The notes beneath the pieces were generated by a model, which did no database searches, was not told the origin of the DNA, and was given only the letters and a program-made list of their open reading frames with translations. Below, in pieces: positions 21,938 to 33,474 of a stretch of 64,000 bases of DNA (the stretch's first letter is position 1; every line of letters begins with the position of its first letter). Made by a program: the position numbers and the translations under genes. The stretch is from Rhipicephalus microplus (taxonomy: Eukaryota > Arthropoda > Arachnida > Ixodida > Ixodidae), in contig NC_134710.1 in the NCBI RefSeq assembly GCF_043290135.1, positions 284,498,276 to 284,562,275 of the forward strand, read 5' to 3'.

Positions 21938-22763
21938 TGTTACGGGTCCCGTTAATTAGGGAGCCGATCGCCGGGCTAATTCCAAGGGCCGAAGTATCGG
22001 CCCCGCAAACCGCACCACGAAAGCGTGGACAATTTAGAAGTGGTTCTTTTTGGCGCGCCAGCGGACGCCGGCTGTGGCCCAAAGAACAAATCAGAGCCGA
22101 GAGTTGATAAACAAAACAGAATTATATTCTCAATAATGGCAGATCAAAAAGAATACACAATTATGCACACTCCACAATAGTTGAATACAATAAGTCACCC
22201 ACCAAATAACGTACTACACAGTACAATCAGCCACACTCGAAACAACGGACACAGACAACAATATGCACTACAATGCAGTCGCATGCATTGAACAACCAAG
22301 ACACTTAAAGACTAAAGAGATAGAAAACCTATTCAGTCCAAAGTTCTTGAAACAAAAGTCTAGATGATACTCTTCCGAGAATCACTCACTCAAAGTCCAG
22401 CGTTGTTGTCGTTCCGTTGCCCCCGAAGTTTCTCTTCCAGGAAACCTCGCCAAGGTTTCTCTTCCAGGAAACCTCGCTTCTTCAATTGGCCACTCTCCAA
22501 GCTTCAAACTTTTTCGCCGGAAACACGTCGGCTTCACACACGCAGCTGTTGCCACGCGTCTTCACTCGATAGCGGTAACCACACACTCTTGCCTGTAGCT
22601 CGAGTCGTCACCCCTCAGGTGGAAATCATCTTCTTCTCCTGCTTTGTCTCTACGGACAAAACCTTCGCCAAATACACGGCGGAATCCCTACGCGCTCTGG
22701 CGCTAACTTCCGTCTTCTCCTGATCTCTCACCTCGGCTGCTCTATTAAATACCTTCCGCGCGA
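21938..22763 (-). repeat. 5' LTR of element B, 5'-truncated
   Basis: Collinear with 17950-18746 of the other LTR, ending CGGGACCCGTAACA. It includes one small duplication (AGGTTTCTCTTCCAGGAAAC, near 22430-22475). The outermost 331 bp, equivalent to 18747-19077 and most of U3, is missing; sequence beyond 22763 is unrelated. Confidence 0.85.
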
Positions 22764-24639
22764 TGTTCACTTTCACAGCGCATGAAATCAGTTTTCCAGA
22801 TTCAGCCAATTCGTCTTTCTTCTTGAGATTAAGTTCTAATATAGGCGTTTAAGTTCAAATATAGAGATTGTGCACTTGACATGCAGGAACTGACCAAGAG
22901 AAGAGTGCAACATATGCTTTTGTCAATTACTCAGAGGTTGGGTCGCAACAAAGCGTACTCAAAAAATTTCAATGCATTATGTGTGACATTTTCACTGTAT
23001 TTGACACTGTACAGTTTTCTGACCGTATAATGAAGATCAAGAGCCTCAGAAAAGAATGATGTTGACCATAAGGAACATTGCGAACACTTGACCATAACAA
23101 GTAATGCTATCAAATAGTTAAATAGCTTACATTTCCTTGATAGTGTTAGAATCTGGCTCTTAGCTGGGTCTGATGTAAAGGAGTCCACCCAAATTGTCAC
23201 TGGCACCGATTTTTCGCTGCCTTAGTTTGAAGAAACTGCTGGGCACAAGGTGAATCTACGCATAGAACCATCAAGTCGTTGGGCATGGCAGTCAGTGACC
23301 TTGTCCTTGCTTAGGGGAAGGCCTCTTTAGCTGTAAAAGTGGGTGCGAAAGCTAAACTCGCCTGGCTGCCTGAAGTCAAGCAAATGTGAAAGCAACGATT
23401 TTGTTTCCTCTGTAATATTATTAGATAAGTGTGTTTGCCATAACGAATCAGCATAAAAGAAAAGGATTTGCGAATGTATGAAAGAGATAACATAGTGACC
23501 CTTGCAGCAATATATCCGAGCAGAATACCAGGATGCATAAAAAAATCTCTATACAAGTCTATGTCTATTAAAAACAAATAGATATACGGGCGTGCATACT
23601 AAGCAGGTATTGAAGGATGCTATGAAGCTTTGCCGCTCCAAGCCCCAAAGACACTGTCTTACCAGCAGCATTTATTTGATTTGTTCCTTCAGTTAGAAAA
23701 ACAGAAGCTTCAGCAGTAGTGGAGACAATGTCATCTCTTCTTGACATGGAAAGCTGGTAAAACATACCACGGTGTGGGTTCTACAAGTTACGGTGCATGC
23801 CTATTACCAGCCCTAAATTAAAATGCCCCGAGAACAGCCGCACTTTTCTAATCCAGCATTAACCATACACAGTTACCTATTGACCTAAAACACCTTTTGA
23901 GCACATGGCCTACTGACACCATTCAATGAAAAACCGTAGACTCAGTTGCATTAGTTGTCTGAGTTAAGTACATTGACTTGTGAGGATTGACGAGATATGT
24001 GTGATGTTTCTGTAGGATGCAGTTTATATAATTTCTCTTTCATAGCTATGATAGCATGCTGTTTTCATAAGCTTAACTATGCAAGTGTCTTTCAGTGGTC
24101 CTTGCATGTACACTGCATTTGAGATATGTCAGCAAATCATCTTTCCACGTAGTTCTCTTTAGAATTCACTGATAGAGTCTTCCAGTAGTGAATAGTCATA
24201 ATTGGGATATAGTGTCAAGTAGTGGTTAATGCTAAAATAAACATGCCAACACAAAGTGTATCAATGGGCATAGCACGTAATTCATAAGCTTGTAGTCATG
24301 ACACCAACATAAGATTGATGTTTAACTCACTTAAACCTTTTTACGTGCACAAGATATTTGAAGAAGCCATGAAAGCTTAAATGAATACCTACCTTACAAA
24401 TGTGTTTTCGTCTGTGCACTCGGTGTTCAAATGCAATTTCCTTTCTGTGCTTCGGTTCTTGGGCATCTTGATACGCTTGAAGATGATCAGAGCAGCTGTG
24501 TTGTTGAGTCGTCTTGGTGGGCAATAATCAGACAATGATTGGCCGTCTAATTTGCAAAATGCACGAACGAATGTGAGACCGAGGCAGCGAGTGGTAATTA
24601 TGGCCTCTTCCGCGTGCTTTTGATTGTCCGGCATTCAGT
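22764..24639. other. No gene or element recognised
   Basis: AT-rich sequence with short frames only. Nothing in it resembles a known family. Confidence 0.45.
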
Positions 24640-25164
24640 GACAAATTGGCAGGAAAGAAGAGCATTGTGGACACACTGTCAGAAAATTGTCTTGACGGAC
24701 GAACAAGTCGACTGAAACTAAAAGACACAGACAGAAAGATGAACACAGAGACGTCGTGATGTATAGAGTCAGTAACTTGCAGACGTCAAAAACCACAGAT
24801 TGAGATATACATGTACAAGAGACAAAGCTGTACAGATGGACCGACAGAAAGACAGGCTGCGACATTAGATGGACAATATAAACAGAACAATTACTAGATG
24901 CTGAGACAGGCTGAAAGCAGACATACGAACAGAAATGCAGACAGACGTATGGATGAAGCGTCACATATACAAAGATGGTGGAACGACATGTGAACGGAGA
25001 GACATGTGCACCGATGAACGGGCAGACATACATATAGACAAGTGAACTGAAGAACAGAAAAAGACATACCAACAGATGAATGGACGCACGGATAGACAAG
25101 AGTGAAAGACTGACAAAAACAGCGACAATAACATAGACAGAGGGTGATCAAGAGAGATGTACAG

Positions 25165-25365
25165 CTTAACACGTGAGCTCTCGCTGGTCAAGCACAAGCT
25201 TATTATTAACAGGACAATACACAAGCTTCCAGGCCCTGGCATCTACTTTGGCTGCGGTGATCTGTGCTATACCAGTGATTGTTTGAGCCAGTCCCGCGAG
25301 TCTGTTTGTCACTACCAGCCAGTCGAGCAAGTCACGCAGTCAGCAGGGCCAAAAAGCGTCAGCAC
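25165..25365 (+). repeat. Duplicated non-satellite spacer, copy 1
   Basis: Contains GAGCTCTCGCTGGTCAAGCAC, CACAAGCTTCCAGGCCCTGG and GGTGATCTGTGCTATACCAG. A second copy in the same orientation is at 26020-26225. The pair sits between GACA arrays, so an array-plus-spacer unit of about 860 bp was probably duplicated. Confidence 0.7.
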
Positions 25366-26019
25366 GGAAGCAGGTTCTAGCCATCGAGCGACGATTGTTC
25401 CAAGCCACACCAGGGAGTGTATGTGGTTGGGCTAGGTGACCTAGGTTCATGAGGGCGACATTTAAGGAGTATTCACTGTAGAAAACTAAGAAAAAAGCTC
25501 TGCGCTCTGCTCTCCATAAAATAAGCAGAGGGCTCTACATACATGCAGATGCAGAGACATGTGGAAACGCATGAAGAAAAACGGTAAAACGATTGGGAGC
25601 ATAAAGAGCGTAGCCCTCTTCTCTGTCAACGTAAACGCACTCTAAATTTCGTCACCATGTACATAGACCAACTGGCCCGAAAATCTACACTAGTCGGCAT
25701 GGCTCGACGGTACTGCTTTGGTGCCGCTGCAACCGTCAACCACCCATGTCACCCGTGCCGCAACAGACTTGCTGGTGGCACACTGCTGCTGGGACGGCTG
25801 CAGCTGTTTTTTCTTATGGCGGTACACCTTACGTTTAGACACCCCGCACATTAATGGTGAGGCTTCTCAATCCACGGTATCTGTTATCATGAATGCAATT
25901 GAAACATGAGCATTATACAGAAAGCTATACATTATACAGATAGACGAGAGCAAGAAAGACTAAAAAAAGACTAACAAAAACATAGAGAGACAGGGAGGAA
26001 GATTAAGAAAGACACAAAG

Positions 26020-26225
26020 CCTAAAGAACGAGCTCTCGCAAGTCAAGCACCAGCTTAGTACTAACACATCACTACACGAGCTTCCAGCTCCTTGCATCCT
26101 CTTGGGCAATGGTGATCTGTTTTATACCAGACATTGTGTCAGTCATTAAGAGCCAGTCAAGTGGATCACTTTGTGTGACTTGATCGAGTCGCTGTTAATG
26201 ACAGTCAGCAAGGCCAAAAAAATCA
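26020..26225 (+). repeat. Duplicated non-satellite spacer, copy 2
   Basis: Contains GAGCTCTCGCAAGTCAAGCAC, CACGAGCTTCCAGCTCCTTG and GGTGATCTGTTTTATACCAG, collinear with 25165-25365 but diverged. Confidence 0.7.
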
Positions 26226-27490
26226 CTGCATATTTACGAGGTAGATGACGACGAGTAAGGTGAAGCAGACGGACGTAGAGCGGACGCACAGATGCACAGC
26301 GAAAAGACGGGTGGACGGACGCACGGACGGGCGGACGGATGAAGAGAGTGATGCATGGGCGGACGGGTGAAGAGACGAAGAGACGGATGCGCGGGCGGGC
26401 GGAAGGATGCACGATGGACGCAAGAATGCATGGGCGGACGGTCGGACGTGCAAATGTTTTGCCCCACTCATCATTCACTTCACAGATATGCCATGAAAAC
26501 CCCATATGTCATCTAGTTATATAATTCCTAAGCACTTATACAACACCTTCTAACGAGTGACTCAAATTGGAGGTGGCTACTTATTACCACTATAGAGGAG
26601 GAATTGACCCATGTCGTAAGGAGCTTCACCCTAAAAGACAGACAGAATGCCGGATGGATGCAAAGACGGTTGAACGGATGGAGATGCACAGAGACCCACC
26701 ATAATACACCGAAGGATATAGGCATGAATGCAGACAGATGGACAGTGAAAACACTGGATAAAGACAATAATTGAGAGACTTACAGAGACAGAGAAATAGA
26801 CAGACAGATAGAAGCACAGAACACCGACATATGAAGAGATAGAGTGACGGGCAAGATAAAGGCACAGACTCGGACAGATGGACAGTGAAAATAACGCATG
26901 AAGAGACTGACAGAGAGAGAGAGAAACAAATGGCCAGATGGATAGATACACAAAAATTCGCGTACAGAGACGCACTGATAGGCACAAAATGAGACAGGCA
27001 GGCGGACAGATGCATGGACCAACATGGAAACAGACAAAGGGCTGGAGATGCACGGATTGGCGAAACGTCAGTTTTTCGGATAGACAGGGCTGAATCATAG
27101 CAGCAAAGTTAAGACAGGCATACGGTCACACAGACAAATCAAGACAGATAGACAAGAAAACAATGGCAGACATTTACGTGCAGGTAAATGCAGAGAGACA
27201 AATTATGAAAGTAGACAGAAACACAGACTAACAGACACAGGCAGATGAATGGACATACGCAGTCAGAAACTGACAAAAGACTACAGAGGGACACAGTGAA
27301 ATGGTGCAAGAAAAACGTGTAGACCGAGGCCTACAGAGCAACGTGAACAGACAATGACGTAGACAAACATTAAGAGATATGCAGGCAAAGGAATTGACAA
27401 ACAAATGCAGATAGTGAGAAAATCAAACAGAGATGGACAGAGTTACAGATCACTAGGTAGAGAGAAAAGAGAGCACTGAGAGTGACAGTC

Positions 27491-28562
27491 TAAAGAAGCG
27501 CCGATGGACAACCAGAAGCTGCTCGTGAGCCATTTCATCGTGAAGGGTTTGATGGTGTGGCCATTCGCTTTCGACCTTGACTTTCATAACGTCTTAGAGG
27601 ACCTGCAAGTACAAATAACCAAAACTGATATAATAATATGGGTACAGTGGACAGAAATAATGGCTAATTCAATCCTATTGTAAACACTTTTTTATATAAC
27701 TGCTGCTAAGTTCTTCATATAGGGCCTATGGAGCATAACCTTACTTGGGCTCTTGTTTCTCTACTGCAATATCCTCTTCTAGAAAATATCAAGAGCAAAC
27801 CTGCAATATTAATATGTATTATTCTAGTATCAGTTAATTGAAATCACAAGCTTAGTACTTGAGATGACCTGCTGAAGTGCTACACTATTCAACATTACTA
27901 CGTTAATTAAAGTTGATTTAAAGTCAACTGAATCCATAAAGCAAGAGACTTACATTGATTAGTTTTTTAAATAGCTTATTTCTTTCACCAACCTGCATTG
28001 TTAACACTGTACATTATTATTTTATGTTGAATCTGCAATACAATTTAGGCCTGAAGGCAAGCCAATGTGTCTCCGACTATGAAGTGATTGCATTGCTGGA
28101 AACTGGCTCGACAAAACACCGAATACAAGCACCACAAGTGTTCAGCAGATTTCATTCTAGGGTTCCTTTTCTGCTTTTACGCAATAAACATTCCAAATGC
28201 ATGCCCATAAGTCTGCAAGCTGCAGTTGAGTGGTATAAATGAGCTGACTACTACTGGCAATCGTAGCCTATCTTCGCACTGACACACGCTCAATACTGAG
28301 GAACCAATTGAGCATTTGTGAAAATTGTGAATAAACACAAGCCCTTTAGGCAACTTGGGTGCAGGGATAATCTGCTATTCGTCATCATCAGCCTGACTGC
28401 GCCCACTGAAAGCATTTTGCATGATCCACCAATCAACCCGGTCTTGTGCTATCTGCTGCTACAATGTACACGCGAAGTTTGCAGTCTAATTAGCACACCT
28501 ATCTTTCTACTCTTTCAGCATTTGCCTTCTTTCAAATGCTTCTTTTCAATTGTAAAACGACA
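27491..28562. other. No gene recognised
   Basis: AT-rich sequence downstream of the satellite. A 95-residue frame at 27955-28242 has no recognisable domain. Confidence 0.45.
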
Positions 28563-28567
28563 GGAGA

Positions 28568-28850
28568 TGTTGTGTTCTCGGTTTTCGGTTTCGGTTTCGG
28601 ATTGACATGAGAGGATGCCAGGGGGCGCCGCTCTGGCATCTAGGATTTCAAGACGACTGTAAAATAAAGACAGTGTGTGTTGGGTAACCGTGGAGTGCGG
28701 TTGTTCTTTCTTTCGGCGCTTCACGCTAACCCCCGTGTTCGGGCTGGTCGGCGTCCCCGCCGGCCGCGTACGTCTCCGTCGGCTTCTCCTTCTGCTTCGT
28801 CGGGACCAGCCAGCCCCCAACACAGCAACCAGCCAGCCCCCAACACAGCA
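28568..28850 (+). mobile_element. Solo LTR
   Basis: 283 bp with ends TGTTGTGTT and AACACAGCA, which are inverted repeats with TG/CA termini. GGAGA lies on both sides (28563-28567 and 28851-28855), a 5-bp target duplication. AAAATAAAGACAG could be the poly(A) signal. A 23-bp stretch (ACCAGCCAGC, then CCCCAACACAGCA) is doubled at the 3' end. No internal region remains, so it arose by recombination between two LTRs. Strand is inferred from the poly(A) signal. Not related to the other LTRs here. Confidence 0.8.
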
Positions 28851-28855
28851 GGAGA

Positions 28856-30532
28856 GTCACTTGAAAAACTTTCAGAGTTCTTTGGTAGCACCAGAGTCCT
28901 TCAATGCTTTTCTGGTCACAAAACTCCGCCCGAAGGTTGATCTAGGGACAAAATCTGTCGCTAGAGGCGCCACCCGTCGTATGGGGGCCACAAGCCGCCG
29001 CCACTGCTGGGCTTGTATGCGCACTGCGGCCGACGTTTCGACGCGATTATGTGCATGCCGTTCTTCCTGTTACCTTTTTTTAAACGTCTCTAAACGCATC
29101 AATGCCACCAAACAAATAAGTTGAAACGGGATCCAGTGTCGACGACGAATGAGAGCTGTTTACTCTTGAACGCACGCGTAGTTTTTCTTGGAAGTGCGGG
29201 CCCACCTTATAAACAGCAGCGCATTAAAAGTGTTCTCACACCGCGCGATAACGCATTGTGTCAATAATTGTCTCATAGCCCAATTATATGCATACTTACG
29301 ATGCCTAGAAGCGGTACTTGCGAGCTATAGCTCGCAAGTGTTGAAAGACGATGCTTATGCTCCATGCTCTTGATGCGAGCTGCTACTGCTTGATCTGCTC
29401 GACAACATGTTTGTATTTGCGCCCGGCCAAAGGGCGATTATGTTTATGCGGTAGGTGAGTTTTATATTCTGGTAGGGCCGCTAATAGGGGGAGGAAGGTG
29501 AACGAAATGAAACACGACTGGGTAGTACAGGAGCAATCACATTGTTTTATATCCGGCTGGCCTCTCGCGCGCTACTACCCAAGTATTCAAATGAACTAAA
29601 TGGTTGAGCCAGAAGTTTTATTCCAGACCTTTCAATTGAGTTTATACCCAAATGCGTAGTTGTTTTCGACACACGTTTGTGAGCGCCGATCGCTTTTTTG
29701 ACGTGGGGACTTTCGATGCCGAGGGCTTTCGCGACCGCTCTAAACGTGCCCAACATTTGATTGATCACTTCTTTCCATGCAGTTTACACGGGACACCCGC
29801 CGCTTGACATTTCCTTGTGTTTACTGTTTAGGGCATTATTATTTACCGGCCGACAACCCATGATTTCTCCGGGAACGGAAGTACAGCAGCCTAATCTGAA
29901 AGTTCCTTTTGATGCCAGTGCTAGCCGCTTGGCCGCCTAGCTCTGCCACTACCGAGGTACCTCATCACACATTTGTTTTTATTTTTTGGTTGGGAGGGGT
30001 GGAAGGGCGGTTATGATTTAAGGCATGCAATAAATCTTAAATTTGGTGCTAACGATACGCCGCCTAGTAGTCAGGTGTGTACTTATGAATGGGAGATTCA
30101 CATATGGTGCATGTAATGGGGAGAAAGTTGAAAAACATTTATTTACACAAAATACACTGAGAACAACACTTTGGAGAAGAAAAGCACTAGAAACTATTGC
30201 AGCTGTTCTGAGCAATGTTACACAATCTGTGACTCTACTGTACAATGTGTATTTCGTTTCATTAACAGCTGCACTCTGCCTTAGCTGACTGCCTAAAATA
30301 AACTGTATTTGAATATACACTATTTACACTATATGCAGATAAATATGAATAGTACGAAAATATTACAGTGCGATGTATACAAGATATACAACACTATATA
30401 CAAACGGGAAGGCGTGCTCACATACACAGCCATTATGCTTAACACTGTGGCTTCCGCCCACCACTTGCAGGGCATGAACTGCGCACAGTTGCCCGCGAGG
30501 CTTTGTTTTTTTCTCACGTGAAGAAATGTAAT
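28856..30532. other. No gene recognised; one perfect palindrome
   Basis: A perfect 24-bp palindrome with half-site ACTTGCGAGCTA lies at 29316-29339. A 73-residue minus frame at 29547-29768 has no domain I know. The GC-rich part at 28920-29060 has the composition of a promoter or first exon, but I see no gene. Confidence 0.4.
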
Positions 30533-31190
30533 CTACATCTCAAAAAAAAAGTGTACAACCTCCGCTGTTGTCCCTAAAAAGTGCAACAGACACTTTTTGT
30601 CTGCAAGTGTAGTCATCAAGTGTAGTGCAACTACACTTGCTGACGCTGTGCGGCTGTCGAGCAAAATACCCTCAACAATCCTCGCGTACACGTCACCGCA
30701 TGCAATGTTTTGCACCGTGTACGTCTCTACATGTTCTTCAACAATTTTCAGGAGAGAAAGAAGACGGCTGCTAGGTACTTTCAAATAGCCCCTCGATTTT
30801 GTTTGAATCAAGGCAGATGGCTGACGTGTTGTGCTCGACATCGTTTCGATGCAGCCTAAGCAATCCAAAGTAGAAAACTTCTTGGCCACATATCCGCCGA
30901 GGTAATCCAAAATGGAGTCTTTGGTCGAAATGGGGGCCGAAAGGAAGCGACACGACCACCCCGTTCACGATGTGCTCGTCGGTTCTCACAACGTCGCTAG
31001 CATCAAAATGCTTTTCGCACACCCGAACGTTCTTACTTTCGAAGCTGAAACCGCCAGCTTCCAACCACGGTATAGCTCGCTTCCATTTCTCTCGCAGTTC
31101 GGCGCTACTTTGGAAACAGAAGAGCGACGCCTTTTCTTTGTTGCTTCGGTATCCGGAGCTGCAACCCGTCACACAGCACGTCTTAGGCAT
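30533..31190 (-). pseudogene. THAP domain joined to P-type transposase C-terminus (deletion derivative)
   Basis: Residues 1-90 from the ATG at 31190 are a THAP DNA-binding zinc finger: MPKTCCVTGC, then LREKWKRAIPW, then VRVCEKHFDASDV and VVVSLPFGP; metal ligands C6, C10, C58 and H61 are all present. From about 30928 the neighbouring frame, shifted by one base, reads LDYLGGYVAKKFSTLDCLGC, which resembles the conserved C-terminal region of P-element-type transposases (YIAGYVVRKL-like), and continues to a stop at 30533. The RNase H-like catalytic core between these parts is missing, so this looks like an internally deleted P-like element, comparable in kind to repressor-type derivatives of Drosophila P. 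I could not find terminal inverted repeats. Alternatively it is a host THAP gene next to a P fragment. Confidence 0.65.
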
Positions 31191-31784
31191 TGTTCATTCG
31201 AATTTTCATGCCATACACCTTGAGCACGGTGCACTGGCACATGAAGTTCGCGTTTCGCTGATGCAGAAACCGTGAGCTGCCACCACACAACGCCTTCGGG
31301 ATGCCGCCACGGCCAGTGCGTTCCGCCGGGCGCAGCGGGGCGATGGCCCCCCTAGGACGGCTTGCGCCGCGTAGCGGCCGCTCTAGGCACCATATCAAGC
31401 TCTCCCATAGAGTGACGGAGAAGTTTCGTGACCAGAACGGTATTAAGGGACTCTGGTAGCATTTACCATTTATAGGAGCGTTGTAGTTCAAATAATTGAT
31501 AGCTTGGGCCCAGACATCCATGCTTAGCAGCGAGTAAAGTTGAGAAGTCAGCATCAGGCCAAATTAGCCTGCAGGTTTATCAACATTGACAATCCAAGAT
31601 CAGGAAGCACATTAATACAATAAAGTGCTTCACACAAAGCCTACTCTGAAACTGCAGACTCTTCATACCTAGGTGAATGCGCCGAACATGAACGTGTTTG
31701 TTATTACAGGATATTCACAATAGGTTGGTAAGTCACAACGACAGCGCAATGTGCGGACACCGCACTTCACCTGTTCGACATACC
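31191..31784. other. No gene recognised
   Basis: The 31270-31400 part is GC-rich and could be the 5' region of the THAP frame. AAGGGACTCTGGTAGCATTT at about 31444 vaguely resembles the end of the nested P-like element (CAGGGACTTTAGGCATTT) but I cannot show it is an element end. Confidence 0.35.
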
Positions 31785-31786
31785 TA

Positions 31787-32015
31787 CAGGTTTTCCCACT
31801 CACTTTAATCCAAGTGCCAGCCTAAATAATCTGCATGCCATTGAAATAATCTGAGCGCTGAGTTATTTAATCCGTGTGTCAAACATTTAATCCAAGCGCC
31901 AACTCACTCAGGCCGCGTGCCATTGAGTTTAATCCAAGTGCCACCGTATTTAATCCAATTGCTTATGACTTTAATTCAGGTACCAGTCAGTTTAATCAAT
32001 GCGCTAGAAACACAC
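31787..32015 (+). repeat. Left inverted repeat of transposon D
   Basis: After CAGGTTTTCCCACTCAC come about ten units of the form TTTAATCCAAGYGCCA with short variable spacers, period about 22 bp, some decayed (AAATAATCTG). It is the reverse complement of 36060-36287. Confidence 0.85.
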
Positions 32016-32330
32016 AGTTCGCCACTATATATAGTATACATGTCAGAATAACGTAAACATGGCGTCACAGCAAGAACTATTCCCTCGGCTATACATGGGG
32101 TAGCGCTTATGAAATGAAGTGCGCAGTGCGACTTCCCCTTAACATTTTGGTGTCATAGCTTCAAAATAAAAAAAAACAGTCAGTAGTAATTGCGTTTATG
32201 GGCACTTAAATGTACTTGCTTATAGAGTTCATGTTAGTCTTTATTGCATTGCTACTGCTTCATTCCGGTTAACCATCTACACCATCGCATAGGCATAGAT
32301 TCGTGTCGTCAGCTGAGCAGACAGCATTTG

Positions 32331-33474
32331 TAAAGTCCCTGAAAAATAAACTAAAGTAGCGCCAACTGCACCCCTTCGCCTCTACCTCCTCTCCCAGCAG
32401 CCACAGCAGCGCCTCAAGAGTGTCCACCAGGAAACAACGAATGCGAAAGCACGCGGGCGCACTGGATGTGCCAGACACTTGGGCAGCTCGGGCACTGCTG
32501 CATATAATGCTAAGTACACAGGCCCCAGCATTTCCGCCGCAATTGAAAATGCAGCCACCGCGGTCGGCATGGATCAAGCAAGAGACGCAACGTTTACACG
32601 GCACTAAACGCGGCACGCGTTTCAACTGGCATGCACGTTTACCATCGACGCGGTTACTCTCTTTGTTTGATGCTCGAGCTTGACAGCACCGCAACACTGT
32701 AAACACGAATACAAGCGAAACGATAGAGTTTAGCTCGCCGGTACTCACCTCACAAAGCCGCGACGATACAGGGTCCAAGTCAGTCCTTCCGATACGCTGG
32801 AGCCACACTTCTTGCCGAGCGGCATTGTCTTTTCCTCGCGGAAGCGAAAATACCTTCTTTCCTCTGCTGTACCTGCTTTTGCAACCGCTGGCACAGCAGG
32901 TCGGCATCCCGAAACGTGCAGGATTACCGTGCACACACTCATGCGCGGTCGAACTCCGGCTACACAACAATACCAAGCGCGCACGCCTAGCCACAAACAC
33001 CGCGAAAGTGGACAAACAAAATGGCTTTTTCGATACCTTTACAAAGGCTAGTGCGTCATGCTGCAGATTCTTAGCACCACCGAGTTTATCACACAGCCAG
33101 CAGTGGCGCTGCCATCGAGAGCGACACCGCTGAGCGCGTCTGCATGCAAACGGTGGGCTATCGCGTTGAGTATTGCCTGCTTGCGGTGATGTCTTTTGCC
33201 ACTGCATGCCACTTGCTTATATACACGTCACATTGTCGTACTTAACGTTACTTTTTATATTATTTTTTTTCTCAATCACTCTTTTGGTGCATCGCCTAGA
33301 ACTGCAGCGCCCAGATGCGCTTTAACGGAAACATGAGCACAAGCTCATCTTTGCGGCCAGGAGCCATACAGCCCCTCAACTAGCGTCGTTTACTATCTGC
33401 AATGCACGCGAGGGGAGAGGAGTATGCACATTGACACGAATGGCGCTACTTTAGTTTATTTTTCAGGGACTTTA
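32331..33474 (-). mobile_element. Nested P-like element with THAP exon
   Basis: The ends are perfect 34-bp inverted repeats (TAAAGTCCCTGAAAAATAAA at 32331, continuing to 32364; its reverse complement at 33441-33474). AGCATTTG (32323-32330) and GGCATTTG (33475-33482) flank it, an 8-bp target duplication with one mismatch. Inverted repeats of about 31 bp, 8-bp duplications and a THAP-coding first exon are together the hallmarks of the P superfamily. At 1144 bp it is too short for a full transposase, so it is a deletion derivative. It lies inside transposon D. Confidence 0.75.
32749..32907 (-). pseudogene. THAP-domain first exon of the nested P-like element
   Basis: The ATG at 32907 opens MPTCCASGCKSRYSRGKKVF, continues through SLPRGKDNAARQEVWLQRIG and ends ...SSRLCE at 32749, followed directly by the splice donor GTGAGT. 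The metal ligands C5 and C9 and the Cys of LCE are present; the His ligand would come from the next exon, as THAP genes are often split just after CE. THAP domains bind DNA and in P elements recognise the transposon ends. No second exon with the rest of a transposase is visible before the element ends, so this is a remnant or a very short protein. Confidence 0.65.

Larger units (their letters stand above)
17950..22763 (-). mobile_element. LTR retrotransposon B, gag-protease only, same family as A
   Basis: Read on the minus strand: a 5'-truncated LTR (22763-21938), a primer-binding region, gag-protease (21734-19561), a non-coding stretch with a SINE, a polypurine tract and a full LTR (19077-17950). 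Like A, it has no reverse transcriptase or integrase. The inserted end at 17950 interrupts the pyrimidine-rich tract. The other end lacks the first 331 bp of the LTR and I see no target duplication there, so that end was probably lost by deletion. Confidence 0.87.
24640..27490. repeat. GACA/GACG-type satellite arrays
   Basis: The plus strand is purine-rich with degenerate units such as GACAGACAGATGGA, dense at about 24650-25150, 25920-26000 and 26630-27480. At 26240-26430 a variant GGACGGACGCACGGAT dominates. The long minus-strand frames rich in Ser, Cys, Leu and Val are translations of this repeat, not genes. Confidence 0.75.

Noticed and set aside
24635..27098. Long minus-strand frames rich in Cys, Ser, Leu and Val
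   Set aside because: They are translations of GACA/GACG satellite DNA; several frames are open at once and the composition follows the repeat.
32269..33207. 312-codon minus frame as a single gene
   Set aside because: Only the THAP part (32749-32907) has support; a splice donor interrupts it and the rest crosses the element end and resembles nothing.
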